Origin: Acetobacteraceae bacterium
GTDB lineage: Bacteria > Pseudomonadota > Alphaproteobacteria > Acetobacterales > Acetobacteraceae
Assembly (NCBI GenBank): GCA_031291725.1
Contig: JARLIM010000026.1
Location: forward strand, 104,720 to 168,719
DNA: 64,000 nt
Direction: 5' to 3'
Positions 27,112-35,513 of this stretch are shown piece after piece. The stretch's first letter is position 1; each line of letters opens with the position of its first letter. The notes under the pieces are model-generated. The model was not told the origin of the DNA and searched no databases. It worked only from the letters and a program-made list of their open reading frames with translations. The position numbers and the translations under genes were made by a program.

Positions 27112-27358
27112 CGTCAAAAAGGATGTCCTGCCTCAAAATGTGAAAAATCTTGCGCATAGCCGCAAAAAACCATCGCACTTATTTTTCTGAAATCGCAAAG
27201 AACGACATATCTATTGGGGAAAAAACCTTCTACGGTGGCCCTGCGTTTAAGTGTGCGGCACGACGATTTATCGGCGTTCGCAGCCCTTACGCATTGGAAT
27301 AGCGACTCACCTTGCCCGACATCCGTCTGGGGGTGATCTTAGCGAGATTGACGAGAAA
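27112..27358 (+). promoter_or_regulatory. Probable promoter and long 5' leader of the cold-shock gene
   Basis: The 247 nt before the cold-shock gene are clearly more AT-rich than the surroundings (runs such as ATTTTTCTG and GGGGAAAAAAC) and contain no convincing ORF. Cold-shock mRNAs of the CspA type often have long structured 5' leaders that act as thermosensors; that may apply here but no specific element was identified. Confidence 0.4.
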
Positions 27359-27562
27359 ATGGCGGCTGGTTCGGTTAAGTGGTTCAATGCAACCAAGGGT
27401 TTCGGCTTCATCGAGCCGCAGGGCGGTGGCAAGGATGTGTTCGTGCACATCACGGCCCTGCAGGCGGCCGGCATTTCTGGCCTGAATGACGGCCAGAAGG
27501 TGACGTATGACGTCGTCACCGAGCGCGGCAAGGAAGCTGCTGCCAACCTGAAGCTCGCCTAA
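27359..27562 (+). CDS. cspA: Cold-shock domain protein
   Basis: Single OB-fold RNA chaperone of 67 aa. RNP1 is KGFGFIEP and RNP2 is DVFVHIT, preceded by GSVKWFNATKG. The ATG at 27359 gives the standard length; the open frame extends upstream without family similarity. It is flanked by a long AT-rich leader and a strong terminator, so it is probably an independent transcript. Confidence 0.95.
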   Translation: MAAGSVKWFNATKGFGFIEPQGGGKDVFVHITALQAAGISGLNDGQKVTYDVVTERGKEAAANLKLA

Positions 27563-27583
27563 TCGCGAATTTCAGCACTGATG

Positions 27584-27619
27584 AAAAAGGGCGGCATCTT
27601 CGGGTGCCGCCTTTTTTTT
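27584..27619 (+). terminator. Rho-independent terminator after cspA
   Basis: GGCGGCA (27590-27596) pairs with TGCCGCC (27605-27611) around a UUCG-containing loop, followed by eight T. Preceding A residues could extend the stem against the T tract, allowing some function in both directions. Confidence 0.92.
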
Positions 27620-27638
27620 GATGTGCTGCCCGCTGTGT

Positions 27639-27676
27639 CGTCATTGCAAGGCGACGATGTCGCCCTGGCAATGACG
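27639..27676. repeat. GTCATTGC palindromic repeat between cspA and M3 peptidase
   Basis: Outer arms CGTCATTGC and GCAATGACG (9 bp) plus inner arms GGCGAC and GTCGCC (6 bp) form a nested hairpin. It lies between convergent genes. Same terminal sequence as the copies at 32575, 40552 and 63022. Confidence 0.75.
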
Positions 27677-27691
27677 ATCATGGTGTGAGAT

Positions 27692-29713
27692 TTACCCCAC
27701 CAACCCACGCTGGCGCATCAGGGCCTGCGTCTGCGGTGCATGGCCTCGGAACGCCACATAGAGCGTCATCGGGTCTTCCGTATCCCCCGCCGAAAACACC
27801 CGGCGCAGACCGGCGGCAAGTGCTGCGTCGAACAGATCGCCCTTGGCCTCGAACGCATCGAACCCGTCCGCATCCAGCACTTCCGCCCATTGATAGGCGT
27901 AGTAGCTCGCCGAATAGCCGCTGCCCGCGAACAGATGTTGGAAATGCGCCGCCCGATGGCGCGCGCCGATTTCCGGCGGCAGACCAATCTGGTCCAGCAC
28001 CTGCTTCTCAAACGCGATCACATCCATCTGCGCCGGGTTGGGATGGCGATGCAGTTCCAGATCGAGAATGGCAGAAGCGGTGTATTCCACCGTGCCATAG
28101 CCCTGATTGAAGTTCTGCGCCGCCTGCAAACGGGCGATCAGATCGTCAGGGATCGGCGCGCCGGTGTCGAAATGCAGCGCATAGCGGCGCAGCGTGTCGG
28201 GCGAGGAGATCCAATGCTCCATGATCTGCGATGGAAACTCGACAAAATCGCGCAGCACCGCCGTGCCGGACTGCGATGGGTAATAGACATCCGACAACAG
28301 CCCATGCAGCGCATGGCCGAATTCGTGGAACAGCGTCTCGGCATCGTCGAAGGACAGCAAGCTCGGCTTCGATTTGGCGAAATTATTGACGTTGACGATG
28401 ATCGGCGAAATCTCACCGCTCAGCCGTTCCTGATCGCGGAACGAACTCATCCACGCGCCCGAACGCTTATCGGCCCGCGCGAACGGGTCGGAGACGAACA
28501 GGCCGATATGACGGCCTGCCTCCTGCACCTCGAAGATCGTCACATCCGGATGATAGGCGGCAATGTCGGGGCGGGCGATGAAATCGAGGTTGAACAGACG
28601 CTTGGCGGTGTCGAAGGCCGCAGCCTGGATGTTCTCAAACACAAAATACGGCTTCAGCTCCGCCTCATCGATGGCATAGCGCGCCCGCCGCACGCGCTCG
28701 GCGTAATAGGCCCAGTCCCAGGGCGCGATGGCGTCGTTCAGGCCGTCTGCGGTGGCGTCTGCCTGGAGCATCTCGCGCTCCTCCTCCGCACGCGCCACGG
28801 CGGCGGGCCAGACCTCATCGGTCAGCCTGCGGGCGGCATCCGGCGAGCCCGCCATCGAATCGGCCAGGCGATACAGCGCGTAATCGGCATAGCCCAGCAA
28901 CTGCGCCTGCTCCTGCCGCAATGCCAGGATGTCCGGGATCAGGCGGGTGTTGTCATGCGCCCCCGGATGCGTGCCACGGGCAATCCAAGCGAGATAGGCC
29001 ACTTTGCGAAGATCGCGACGCGGCGAGAATTTCAGGAATGGCTCGATCAGCGAGCGCGACAGCGTGACGATGTGGCCCGCAAGCCCACGTTCGGCCGCCG
29101 CCTGCGCCGCCCCTTCCCGCACGAAATCAGGCAGACCGGCGAGATCAGCCTCGGCCAGCGGCAAATGCCAATCCTGCTCATCATGCAGCACATTCTGGCC
29201 GAATTCGGTGTGCAGCACCGCCAGACGCTGCGAAATCGCCTCCATCCGCGCGCGGCCCTCGGCGTCCAGCGCGGCACCGGAGCGGACGAAATCCAGATAT
29301 TTCCGTTCCAGCAAGCGGCGCTGCGCGGCGTTGAGGTTCAGGCTGTCGCGCTGCGCATAAAGGGCGGAAATGCGGGAAAACAGGCCGGGATGCAGGCCGA
29401 TGGTGGCACCGTGCTGGGCGAGTTTCGGGGCGTAGTCGCGCTCGATGAGGCGGGTGTCGTCGCTGCCATTGGCGGAGTTGAGATTGAAGAACACGCCCGC
29501 CACATCGCCGAGCAACTTGCCGCTGCGTTCCATCGCTTCGATGGTATTGGCGAATGTTGGCACATCAGGGCTGGCGGCGATGGCCTCGATCTCGGCAAGA
29601 TGCTCTGACATGCCAGCGTCGAAGGCAGCGGGATAATGCTCCGGACGAATGGTGGAAAACGGGGGCGCGCCGTGCGGCGTCGTCCGGGGGAGGAAGAAGG
29701 GATTGTCGCTCAT
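27692..29713 (-). CDS. M3-family zinc oligopeptidase (Dcp/PrlC type)
   Basis: Thimet-type metallopeptidase of 673 aa. The zinc motif HEFGHALHGLLSDV is intact, with the distal region NFNQGYGTVEYTASAILDLE and SGYSASYYAYQWAEVLDADG conserved. No signal peptide, so cytosolic peptide degradation is expected. The ATG at 29713 gives the usual family start, SDNPFFLPRTTPHGAPPF. That start codon overlaps the divergent start codon of the PPC gene within a single CATG. Confidence 0.94.
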   Translation of the reverse strand: MSDNPFFLPRTTPHGAPPFSTIRPEHYPAAFDAGMSEHLAEIEAIAASPDVPTFANTIEAMERSGKLLGDVAGVFFNLNSANGSDDTRLIERDYAPKLAQHGATIGLHPGLFSRISALYAQRDSLNLNAAQRRLLERKYLDFVRSGAALDAEGRARMEAISQRLAVLHTEFGQNVLHDEQDWHLPLAEADLAGLPDFVREGAAQAAAERGLAGHIVTLSRSLIEPFLKFSPRRDLRKVAYLAWIARGTHPGAHDNTRLIPDILALRQEQAQLLGYADYALYRLADSMAGSPDAARRLTDEVWPAAVARAEEEREMLQADATADGLNDAIAPWDWAYYAERVRRARYAIDEAELKPYFVFENIQAAAFDTAKRLFNLDFIARPDIAAYHPDVTIFEVQEAGRHIGLFVSDPFARADKRSGAWMSSFRDQERLSGEISPIIVNVNNFAKSKPSLLSFDDAETLFHEFGHALHGLLSDVYYPSQSGTAVLRDFVEFPSQIMEHWISSPDTLRRYALHFDTGAPIPDDLIARLQAAQNFNQGYGTVEYTASAILDLELHRHPNPAQMDVIAFEKQVLDQIGLPPEIGARHRAAHFQHLFAGSGYSASYYAYQWAEVLDADGFDAFEAKGDLFDAALAAGLRRVFSAGDTEDPMTLYVAFRGHAPQTQALMRQRGLVG

Positions 29714-30629
29714 GTCACAGAGCTTGGCCTCTGGAGCCGCCACGTCAAGTCAGGGAGAGCCATATCTGGCGCTGAATGAGCTCGGTCATGTCATTCAACC
29801 CGGCCCTGCCATCGCCCCGCGCGTGTTGGCCTGCCCGGCACGGGCGCGCAGATTGGAATTCGAGCTCCGCCCCGGACTGTCATTGCTCGCCGCGGTGGCA
29901 GACGGTCTGGCGCGGGCCGGGGAGACGGGCTGCCGGGGGGCCAATCTGCGGCTGCGTGGCGGTGGCTTCGGGCCGTTCGCCTATGTCATCCCGTCTCTCG
30001 CCGTCTCTCCCGCCCATGCCGCCTATTATTCCGCGACATTCACCCCCGCAGGCGAGACGCGGTTCGAGGATGGCTGCCTCACCTTCGGCACACGCGACGG
30101 CAAGCCGTGGCTGCATTGTCATGGGCTGTGGAACGAGGCCGACGGCAAGCTGTCGGGCGGGCATATCCTGCCCGATGATGCGATGATCTCCACACCGATT
30201 GCCGTTGAGGCCTGGGCGCTCGACGGCGCGATGTTCGACACAAGGCATGATCCGGAGACCAACTTCCATCTCCTCGGCCCGGTGGCGGATGCGGCCCATG
30301 GGCGGGGCGAGGTGGAGGCGGTGGCACTGCGGTTGAAATCGGGCGAGGATTTCGCGCTCTCTTTGGCGTCTGTGGTGTGCGACTTGGGCTGGAATGCCGC
30401 CCGCGTGGTGGGGGGTGTGGGCAGTGTGGTGGGCGTGCGCTTTGCCGATGGCCGCATCGTCTCGCCCCGCCCGACTGAGATTTATATCCGCTCCGGTGAT
30501 GTCACGCGCGACGGGGCCGCGTTGGACATCGCCCTGGTGGACCATCTCTGCGAGCGCTTCGAGGGCAAGCTTGCGGCGCATAATCCGGTGTTGATGACGA
30601 TGGAATTGGGGCTGGTGCGCACCGCGTAA
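29712..30629 (+). CDS. Tandem PPC/DUF296-domain protein
   Basis: Protein of 305 aa that appears to contain two PPC (DUF296) domains. The first, about residues 45-175, has LRPGLSLLAAVADGLARAG and the metal-type histidine set WLHCHGLWNEADGKLSGGHI. The second, about 195-300, has LKSGEDFALSLASVVCDLG and ARVVGGVGSVVGVRFADGRI but lacks the HxH pair. In plants PPC is fused to AT-hooks; bacterial roles are unknown. A GGAGGAAGAAGGG lies upstream of the ATG at 29712. No AT-hook is seen. The start is less certain than the fold. Confidence 0.72.
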   Translation: MSQSLASGAATSSQGEPYLALNELGHVIQPGPAIAPRVLACPARARRLEFELRPGLSLLAAVADGLARAGETGCRGANLRLRGGGFGPFAYVIPSLAVSPAHAAYYSATFTPAGETRFEDGCLTFGTRDGKPWLHCHGLWNEADGKLSGGHILPDDAMISTPIAVEAWALDGAMFDTRHDPETNFHLLGPVADAAHGRGEVEAVALRLKSGEDFALSLASVVCDLGWNAARVVGGVGSVVGVRFADGRIVSPRPTEIYIRSGDVTRDGAALDIALVDHLCERFEGKLAAHNPVLMTMELGLVRTA

Positions 30630-30653
30630 AGCGCCGTCCCCGCAAGGAACGAC

Positions 30654-31310
30654 ATGGAACAGCTCGACGCCTCCGCCGATTTGCGGGCATTTGCCGATGG
30701 GCGGAAATTCGCCACCGTGCTGGCCGACCCGCCTTGGCGCTTCGACAACCGCACCGGCAAGGTCGCGCCGGAACATCGCAGGCTGTCGCGCTATGGCACG
30801 ATGAATCTGGCCGATATCTGCGCTTTGCCGGTCTCGGAGAGCCTCGCACAGGCGGCACATTGCTATCTCTGGGTGCCCAACGCCCTGCTGCCAGACGGGC
30901 TGCGTGTGCTGGAATCCTGGGGGTTCACCTACAAATCGAACATCGTTTGGCACAAAATCCGCAAGGATGGCGGCTCGGACGGGCGCGGTGTGGGATTCTA
31001 TTTCCGCAATGTCACCGAATTGGTGCTGTTCGGCGTGCGCGGCAAGAATGCCCGCACGCAACAGGCCGGACGCACACAGGTCAACCTGCTCGCCACCCGC
31101 AAGCGTGAGCATTCGCGTAAACCGGATGAATTTTACGGCATCGTCGAAGCCTGCTCGCCCGGCCCCTATCTGGAGCTCTTCGCACGCGGCACCCGCCCCG
31201 GCTGGGCGGTGTGGGGCAATCAGGCCGATGACGATTACGCGCCGGATTGGAAAACCTACGCCCACAACTCCGCCACCACGCGCGAGACTGTGAATGTCGA
31301 ACCGGATTGA
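30654..31310 (+). CDS. MT-A70-family adenine N6-methyltransferase
   Basis: SAM-dependent methyltransferase of 218 aa. The catalytic motif DPPW is in VLADPPWRF. Later blocks CYLWVPNALLPDGLRVLESW and YKSNIVWHKIRKDGG follow the MT-A70 fold, and HSRKPDEFYGIVEACSPGPY is typical of bacterial members. These methylate adenine in DNA, often in phage-derived islands; RNA targets are possible. No restriction enzyme or phage gene lies nearby, so it is an orphan. Confidence 0.88.
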   Translation: MEQLDASADLRAFADGRKFATVLADPPWRFDNRTGKVAPEHRRLSRYGTMNLADICALPVSESLAQAAHCYLWVPNALLPDGLRVLESWGFTYKSNIVWHKIRKDGGSDGRGVGFYFRNVTELVLFGVRGKNARTQQAGRTQVNLLATRKREHSRKPDEFYGIVEACSPGPYLELFARGTRPGWAVWGNQADDDYAPDWKTYAHNSATTRETVNVEPD

Positions 31311-31343
31311 CGCGCACGCCGCGGGCTGGTTGATCATGGATGC

Positions 31344-32573
31344 ATGTCCGATCCTGTTCTGATCATCGGCGCCGGCGTTGCTGGTCTGTCCGCTGCCACT
31401 GCCCTGCGTGCCCAGCACATCGATGTGCTGCTGGTGGAAGCCTCGGCACGGGTGGGTGGGCGTGCCTACACGACGAAATTGGGCAATCACGCCTTCGACC
31501 ATGGGGCGAACTGGCTGCACCACGCCGAACGCAACCCGCTTTTGGCGCTGGTCGATCCCGCCGAGATCATCGACACCGACGCCCTGCGCACCCGCCGCGT
31601 GATGGTCGGCAACCGGGTGGCGACGGCGGAGGAATTGGCCGAGCGCGATGCGGCCATCGCGGTCTTCGATCACACCATCGCCGCCAGCAAAACCGATATC
31701 GCCGTCGCACGCGCGCTCGATCCGGTACGCGGCACTCCGTGGATTCCCACCATCGAGGCATGGGAGGCGGCCCACATCGCCGCCGCCGATCCGGCGGATT
31801 TCTCGGTGCTCGACTATGCCGCCACCGCACTCGATGGCGGCAATCGCACCTTGCGGGGCGGCTTGGGCCATTTCGTTGCCACTTCGCTCGCCCCCGCCGC
31901 CGGGCCGGTGTTTCTGTCCACGCCGGTTTCCGCGCTCGATTGGTCTGACGGCATTCGGGCCGAGACCGCTCGCGGCACCATTCGCGCGTCGGCCTGCATC
32001 GTCACCTGCTCCACCGCAGCCCTTGCACGCATCCGCATCTCGCCCGGCCTGCCGGTCTCACCGGAGGGGTTGCCGATGGGGCTGCTGACCAAGATGGCCT
32101 TCCGCCTGCGCGGCGAGGGACGGATGGGACTGGCACCGGAGGAATCGATTTCCCCGATGATCCGCGATGGCGAGCCTTACATGTCCTTCCTTGCCTGGCC
32201 GGGCGGGGCGGATCATGCGGTGGCGTTCATCGGTGGGCCGAAAGCCTGGGAATTGTCCCGCGCGGGTGAAGCGGCCACGGCAGCGTTTGTGCGAGAGCGG
32301 CTGCGGCTATGGCTGGGATCGGATTCCGATAAATGGTTGGCTGAGACGCTGATGACCGATTGGGCGAATAATGAATGGCATCTCGGTGCCTACGCCTATG
32401 CCCGCCCTGGCCACGCAGGGGACCGAGCCGCCCTGGGCACGCCATTCGCCGATGGACGGATGGTGATCGCAGGCGAAGCCACCGCACAGGATGGCCTGGC
32501 TGGCACGGTCGCCGGAGCATGGATCGAAGGGCAACGGGCCGCGCGGACGGTTTTGGACGCGATTTCAAAATAA
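31344..32573 (+). CDS. FAD-dependent amine oxidase-like protein
   Basis: Flavoprotein of 409 aa. The dinucleotide fold VLIIGAGVAGLSAATALRAQ leads to LVEASARVGGRAYT and GANWLHHAERNP. The C-terminal FAD block is DGRMVIAGEATAQDGLAGTV. This is the NAD(P)-binding-8/amino-oxidase group, which includes renalase-like proteins and monoamine oxidases. No signal peptide. 33 nt after the MT-A70 gene; the functional link between them is unclear. Confidence 0.85.
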   Translation: MSDPVLIIGAGVAGLSAATALRAQHIDVLLVEASARVGGRAYTTKLGNHAFDHGANWLHHAERNPLLALVDPAEIIDTDALRTRRVMVGNRVATAEELAERDAAIAVFDHTIAASKTDIAVARALDPVRGTPWIPTIEAWEAAHIAAADPADFSVLDYAATALDGGNRTLRGGLGHFVATSLAPAAGPVFLSTPVSALDWSDGIRAETARGTIRASACIVTCSTAALARIRISPGLPVSPEGLPMGLLTKMAFRLRGEGRMGLAPEESISPMIRDGEPYMSFLAWPGGADHAVAFIGGPKAWELSRAGEAATAAFVRERLRLWLGSDSDKWLAETLMTDWANNEWHLGAYAYARPGHAGDRAALGTPFADGRMVIAGEATAQDGLAGTVAGAWIEGQRAARTVLDAISK

Positions 32574-32574
32574 C

Positions 32575-32669
32575 CGTCATTGCGAGAAGCTCTTGCGACG
32601 AAGCAACCCATCGAAATGCCGCCTCGGGTCTTGATGGGTTGCTTCGTCGCCATGCTCCTCGCAATGACG
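32575..32669. repeat. Best-preserved GTCATTGCGAG palindromic repeat
   Basis: Outer arms CGTCATTGCGAG (32575-32586) and CTCGCAATGACG (32658-32669) are perfect over 12 bp. Inner arms GCGACGAAGCAACCCATC (32595-32612) and GATGGGTTGCTTCGTCGC (32633-32650) are perfect over 18 bp. The element begins 2 nt after the amine oxidase stop and ends 7 nt before the stop of the convergent CoA ligase. It resembles a dispersed repeat known in many proteobacteria and could work as a two-way terminator. Confidence 0.88.
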
Positions 32670-32676
32670 AACAATA

Positions 32677-34200
32677 TTAAGCCTGCAAAAGCGCCTTCAC
32701 GTCCCGCTTCACCACCTTGCCGTAGCCACTCTTCGGCAAGGCGTCCCATACCACCACGCGGGCGGGGAATTTGTAGCGGGCGATCTTGCCGTCCAGATGC
32801 GCTTTCACCTCGGCATCGGTGATGCTCGCCCCCGGCTCCAACACCAGCACGGCCACCCCCACCTCGCCCCATTGCGGATCGGGCATGCCGAGCACGCAGG
32901 CTTCGGCAATCGCGGGCAGGGTGAGCAGCGCCTCCTCGATCTCACGCGGATAGACGTTCGAGCCGCCGGAGATATACATGTCCGACGCCCGGCCGGTGAT
33001 GTAGAGGAAGCCCTGCTCATCCAGATGCCCCAGATCGCCGGTGTGGAACCAGCCATCGGCGAAGGCTTTTTCGGTGGCGTCCGGGTTGTTGTAATAGCCC
33101 GCAAACACCGCCTGCCCACGCACGCAGATATCGCCCGTCTCGAACGGCTCCAAAATCTTGCCCTGCGGATCGATGATCGCAATCTCCATCCCCGTGCGCG
33201 GGAAGCCGCATGAGCCGATGGGCAGAGACGGATCATCCTCGGCACTGTGCAATTCCGGCGGCAACACGGTGATGTTGCCGGTCACTTCGCCCAGGCCGAA
33301 ATACTGCACCAGCACCTTTCCCAGCTTGCCCAGCGCGTGAATCTGGTCGGCGCGATACATCGGCGCCCCGGCATAGATCACATAGCGCAGCGCGGAATGA
33401 TCATATCTGTCCACCGCCTCATGTCGGCACAGCAGGTTCACGATGGTCGGCACGGTGAACATGTTCGAGACGCGATAACGCTCGATCAACGACCACACCT
33501 CATCGGCATCGAACCGCTCCGAGGGCGGCAAGACCGACACCACGCCGCGTGCCACCTGACTGAGCAGATGCACGCCCGCACCATGCGACAGCGGAGCCAC
33601 AACAATCGAGGCGTCCTTCTCCGTCATCCCCGGCATCAGATCGGCCAGATGGTTGTTGATCACGAACGCCATCTGCCCATGCGTCAACACGCTGGCCTTC
33701 GGTCGCCCGGTGGTGCCGGAGGTGAAGAAGAACCAGCATCCATCATCGCGGTCCACCGTCTCCGGGCGGGCCATCTGATGCGGATAGCAGGCGAGCTCGT
33801 CCCATTCCTCCATCCAAAGCTGCGCGCGGCAGGCCGGATTGCGCGCGGCCTCGGCATGGGCTTCGAATTCACGGCCGAAGATGTGCAGACACGCGCCGGA
33901 GAATTCCGCCAGATAGGCCACTTCTGAAGGCGTCAGGCGGAAATTGGTCGGCACGAACACCGCGCCCACCATCCAGCAGGCGAACATCACCTCGATATAA
34001 TCCGCCGAGTTGCGCGCATGCACCAGCACGCGATCCCCGCGCACAATCCCCCGTGCCGCCAAAGACGCCGCCGCCGCCCGTGTGCGCTCGGCAATCTCGC
34101 CCCAGGAGCGGGACACCTCGCCATGCACCACGCCCGGCACGTCCGGCAGACGACGGGCGGTGTTGAGGAGAAGGCAGGCAAGGTTGGCGGTGGGGATCAT
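32677..34200 (-). CDS. AMP-dependent acyl-CoA synthetase
   Basis: ANL-superfamily ligase of 507 aa. The P-loop is FFFTSGTTGRPKASVLTHGQ, the adenine motif is QYFGLGEVTG, the hinge is GWFHTGDLGHLDEQGFLYITG and the C-terminal lysine lies in PKSGYGKVVKRDV. It activates a carboxylic acid to its CoA thioester. Substrate unknown; the neighbouring thiolase, GMC oxidoreductase and acyl-CoA dehydrogenases suggest fatty, dicarboxylic or aromatic acid breakdown. It lies 80 nt after the thiolase with a degenerate repeat between. Confidence 0.9.
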   Translation of the reverse strand: MIPTANLACLLLNTARRLPDVPGVVHGEVSRSWGEIAERTRAAAASLAARGIVRGDRVLVHARNSADYIEVMFACWMVGAVFVPTNFRLTPSEVAYLAEFSGACLHIFGREFEAHAEAARNPACRAQLWMEEWDELACYPHQMARPETVDRDDGCWFFFTSGTTGRPKASVLTHGQMAFVINNHLADLMPGMTEKDASIVVAPLSHGAGVHLLSQVARGVVSVLPPSERFDADEVWSLIERYRVSNMFTVPTIVNLLCRHEAVDRYDHSALRYVIYAGAPMYRADQIHALGKLGKVLVQYFGLGEVTGNITVLPPELHSAEDDPSLPIGSCGFPRTGMEIAIIDPQGKILEPFETGDICVRGQAVFAGYYNNPDATEKAFADGWFHTGDLGHLDEQGFLYITGRASDMYISGGSNVYPREIEEALLTLPAIAEACVLGMPDPQWGEVGVAVLVLEPGASITDAEVKAHLDGKIARYKFPARVVVWDALPKSGYGKVVKRDVKALLQA

Positions 34201-34280
34201 GGATGTTTTCTTGTTGTGTTATGCGTCGTCGTTGCGGGGTGCGCAGTGACGATCAATGGGCAAGGAGGAGGAGGCTGAAT

Positions 34281-35450
34281 TTACGACAGCCGCTCCAACA
34301 CGCTGACGTAATTCGCCACCGCCGCACCGCCCATGTTGAACACGCCGCCGATATCGGCGCGGCCCAATTGCAGATCGCCCGCAAGCCCGGCCAGCTGCAT
34401 CGCCGCCATCACGTGCATCGAAACCCCGGTGGCCCCAATCGGATGACCTTTCGATTTCAGACCGCCCGAGCGATTGACCGGCAGCTTGCCGTCCTTCTTC
34501 GTCCAGCCTTCCAAAATCGCCCGGCGCCCCTCGCCCGGTGCCGTCAGCCCCATCGCCTCGTATTCGATCAACTCGGCCACCGTGAAGCAGTCATGGGTTT
34601 CCACGAACGACAGATCGGACAGCGACAACCCGGCATTGCCCAGCGCCTGCTTCCAGGCCAGCGACGCGCCTTCGAAGGCGGTGATGTCGCGCTTGGAAAT
34701 CGGCAGATAGTCGTTCACCTGCACTGCGGCCCGGAAGCGGATCGCCTTGCCGAGCGCACGCGCGGTGTCCTCATCGGCCAGGATCAGCGCCGCAGCACCG
34801 TCCGAGACCAGCGAGCAATCCGTGCGCTTGAGCGGCGGTGCCACGTATGGGTTCTTCTCGCTCACATTGCGGCAGAAATCATAGCCGAAATCGCGGCGCA
34901 TCTGGGCGTAGGGGTTATCGACGCCATTGGCATGGTTCTTCGCCGCAATCGCCGCCAGCGCGTCAGACTGATCGCCGTATTTCTGGAAATAGGTCTCGGC
35001 AATCTTGCCGAACACCCCCGCGAAGCCCGCCGGAATGTCACCCTCCTCGCGGCGATAGGAGGCGTTGAGCAGAATATCGCCCACCACCGGCGTGGGCGTG
35101 GCCGTCATTTTCTCCGCCCCCACCACCAGCGCGATGCGACCGCGCCCGGCGGCGATGAAATCGCGCGCGCCATGCACGGCGGCCGTCCCGGTGGCGCAGG
35201 CGTTCTCGTAGCGGGTGGCGGGCTTGAAGCGCAGTTCCGGCACGGATTGCATCACCAGCGAGGACGGGAAATCCTGCTTGGAGAAGCCGCCATTGAACAC
35301 ACCGACGAACACGCCATCCACCTCAGACGGCGCGATCCCGGCATCCTCGATAGCCGCGCGCGCCACGCGGGCGAACAGCGCCTCGATGTCGGGGTCTTCC
35401 GATTTGCCGAACTGCGTATGCGCCCAACCGACGATGCAAGCCTCGGTCAT
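34281..35450 (-). CDS. Thiolase-family acyltransferase (SCP2 type)
   Basis: Protein of 389 aa. The nucleophile cysteine is in YENACATGTAAVHGARDFI. Later active-site parts are FVETHDCFTVAELIEYEAM and GGLKSKGHPIGATG. The layout matches the SCP2/acetyl-CoA acetyltransferase-like thiolases that cleave branched or steroid-type 3-ketoacyl-CoA. The ATG at 35450 (MTEACIVG) is chosen over an upstream in-frame codon lacking family similarity. Likely in one operon with the downstream CoA ligase. Confidence 0.9.
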   Translation of the reverse strand: MTEACIVGWAHTQFGKSEDPDIEALFARVARAAIEDAGIAPSEVDGVFVGVFNGGFSKQDFPSSLVMQSVPELRFKPATRYENACATGTAAVHGARDFIAAGRGRIALVVGAEKMTATPTPVVGDILLNASYRREEGDIPAGFAGVFGKIAETYFQKYGDQSDALAAIAAKNHANGVDNPYAQMRRDFGYDFCRNVSEKNPYVAPPLKRTDCSLVSDGAAALILADEDTARALGKAIRFRAAVQVNDYLPISKRDITAFEGASLAWKQALGNAGLSLSDLSFVETHDCFTVAELIEYEAMGLTAPGEGRRAILEGWTKKDGKLPVNRSGGLKSKGHPIGATGVSMHVMAAMQLAGLAGDLQLGRADIGGVFNMGGAAVANYVSVLERLS

Positions 35451-35513
35451 GGTGTGTCTCCCTGGAGTGTTCTGGGGCGAGAGAGTGCTACCCACGGCAC
35501 CGAGGATCAAGCC

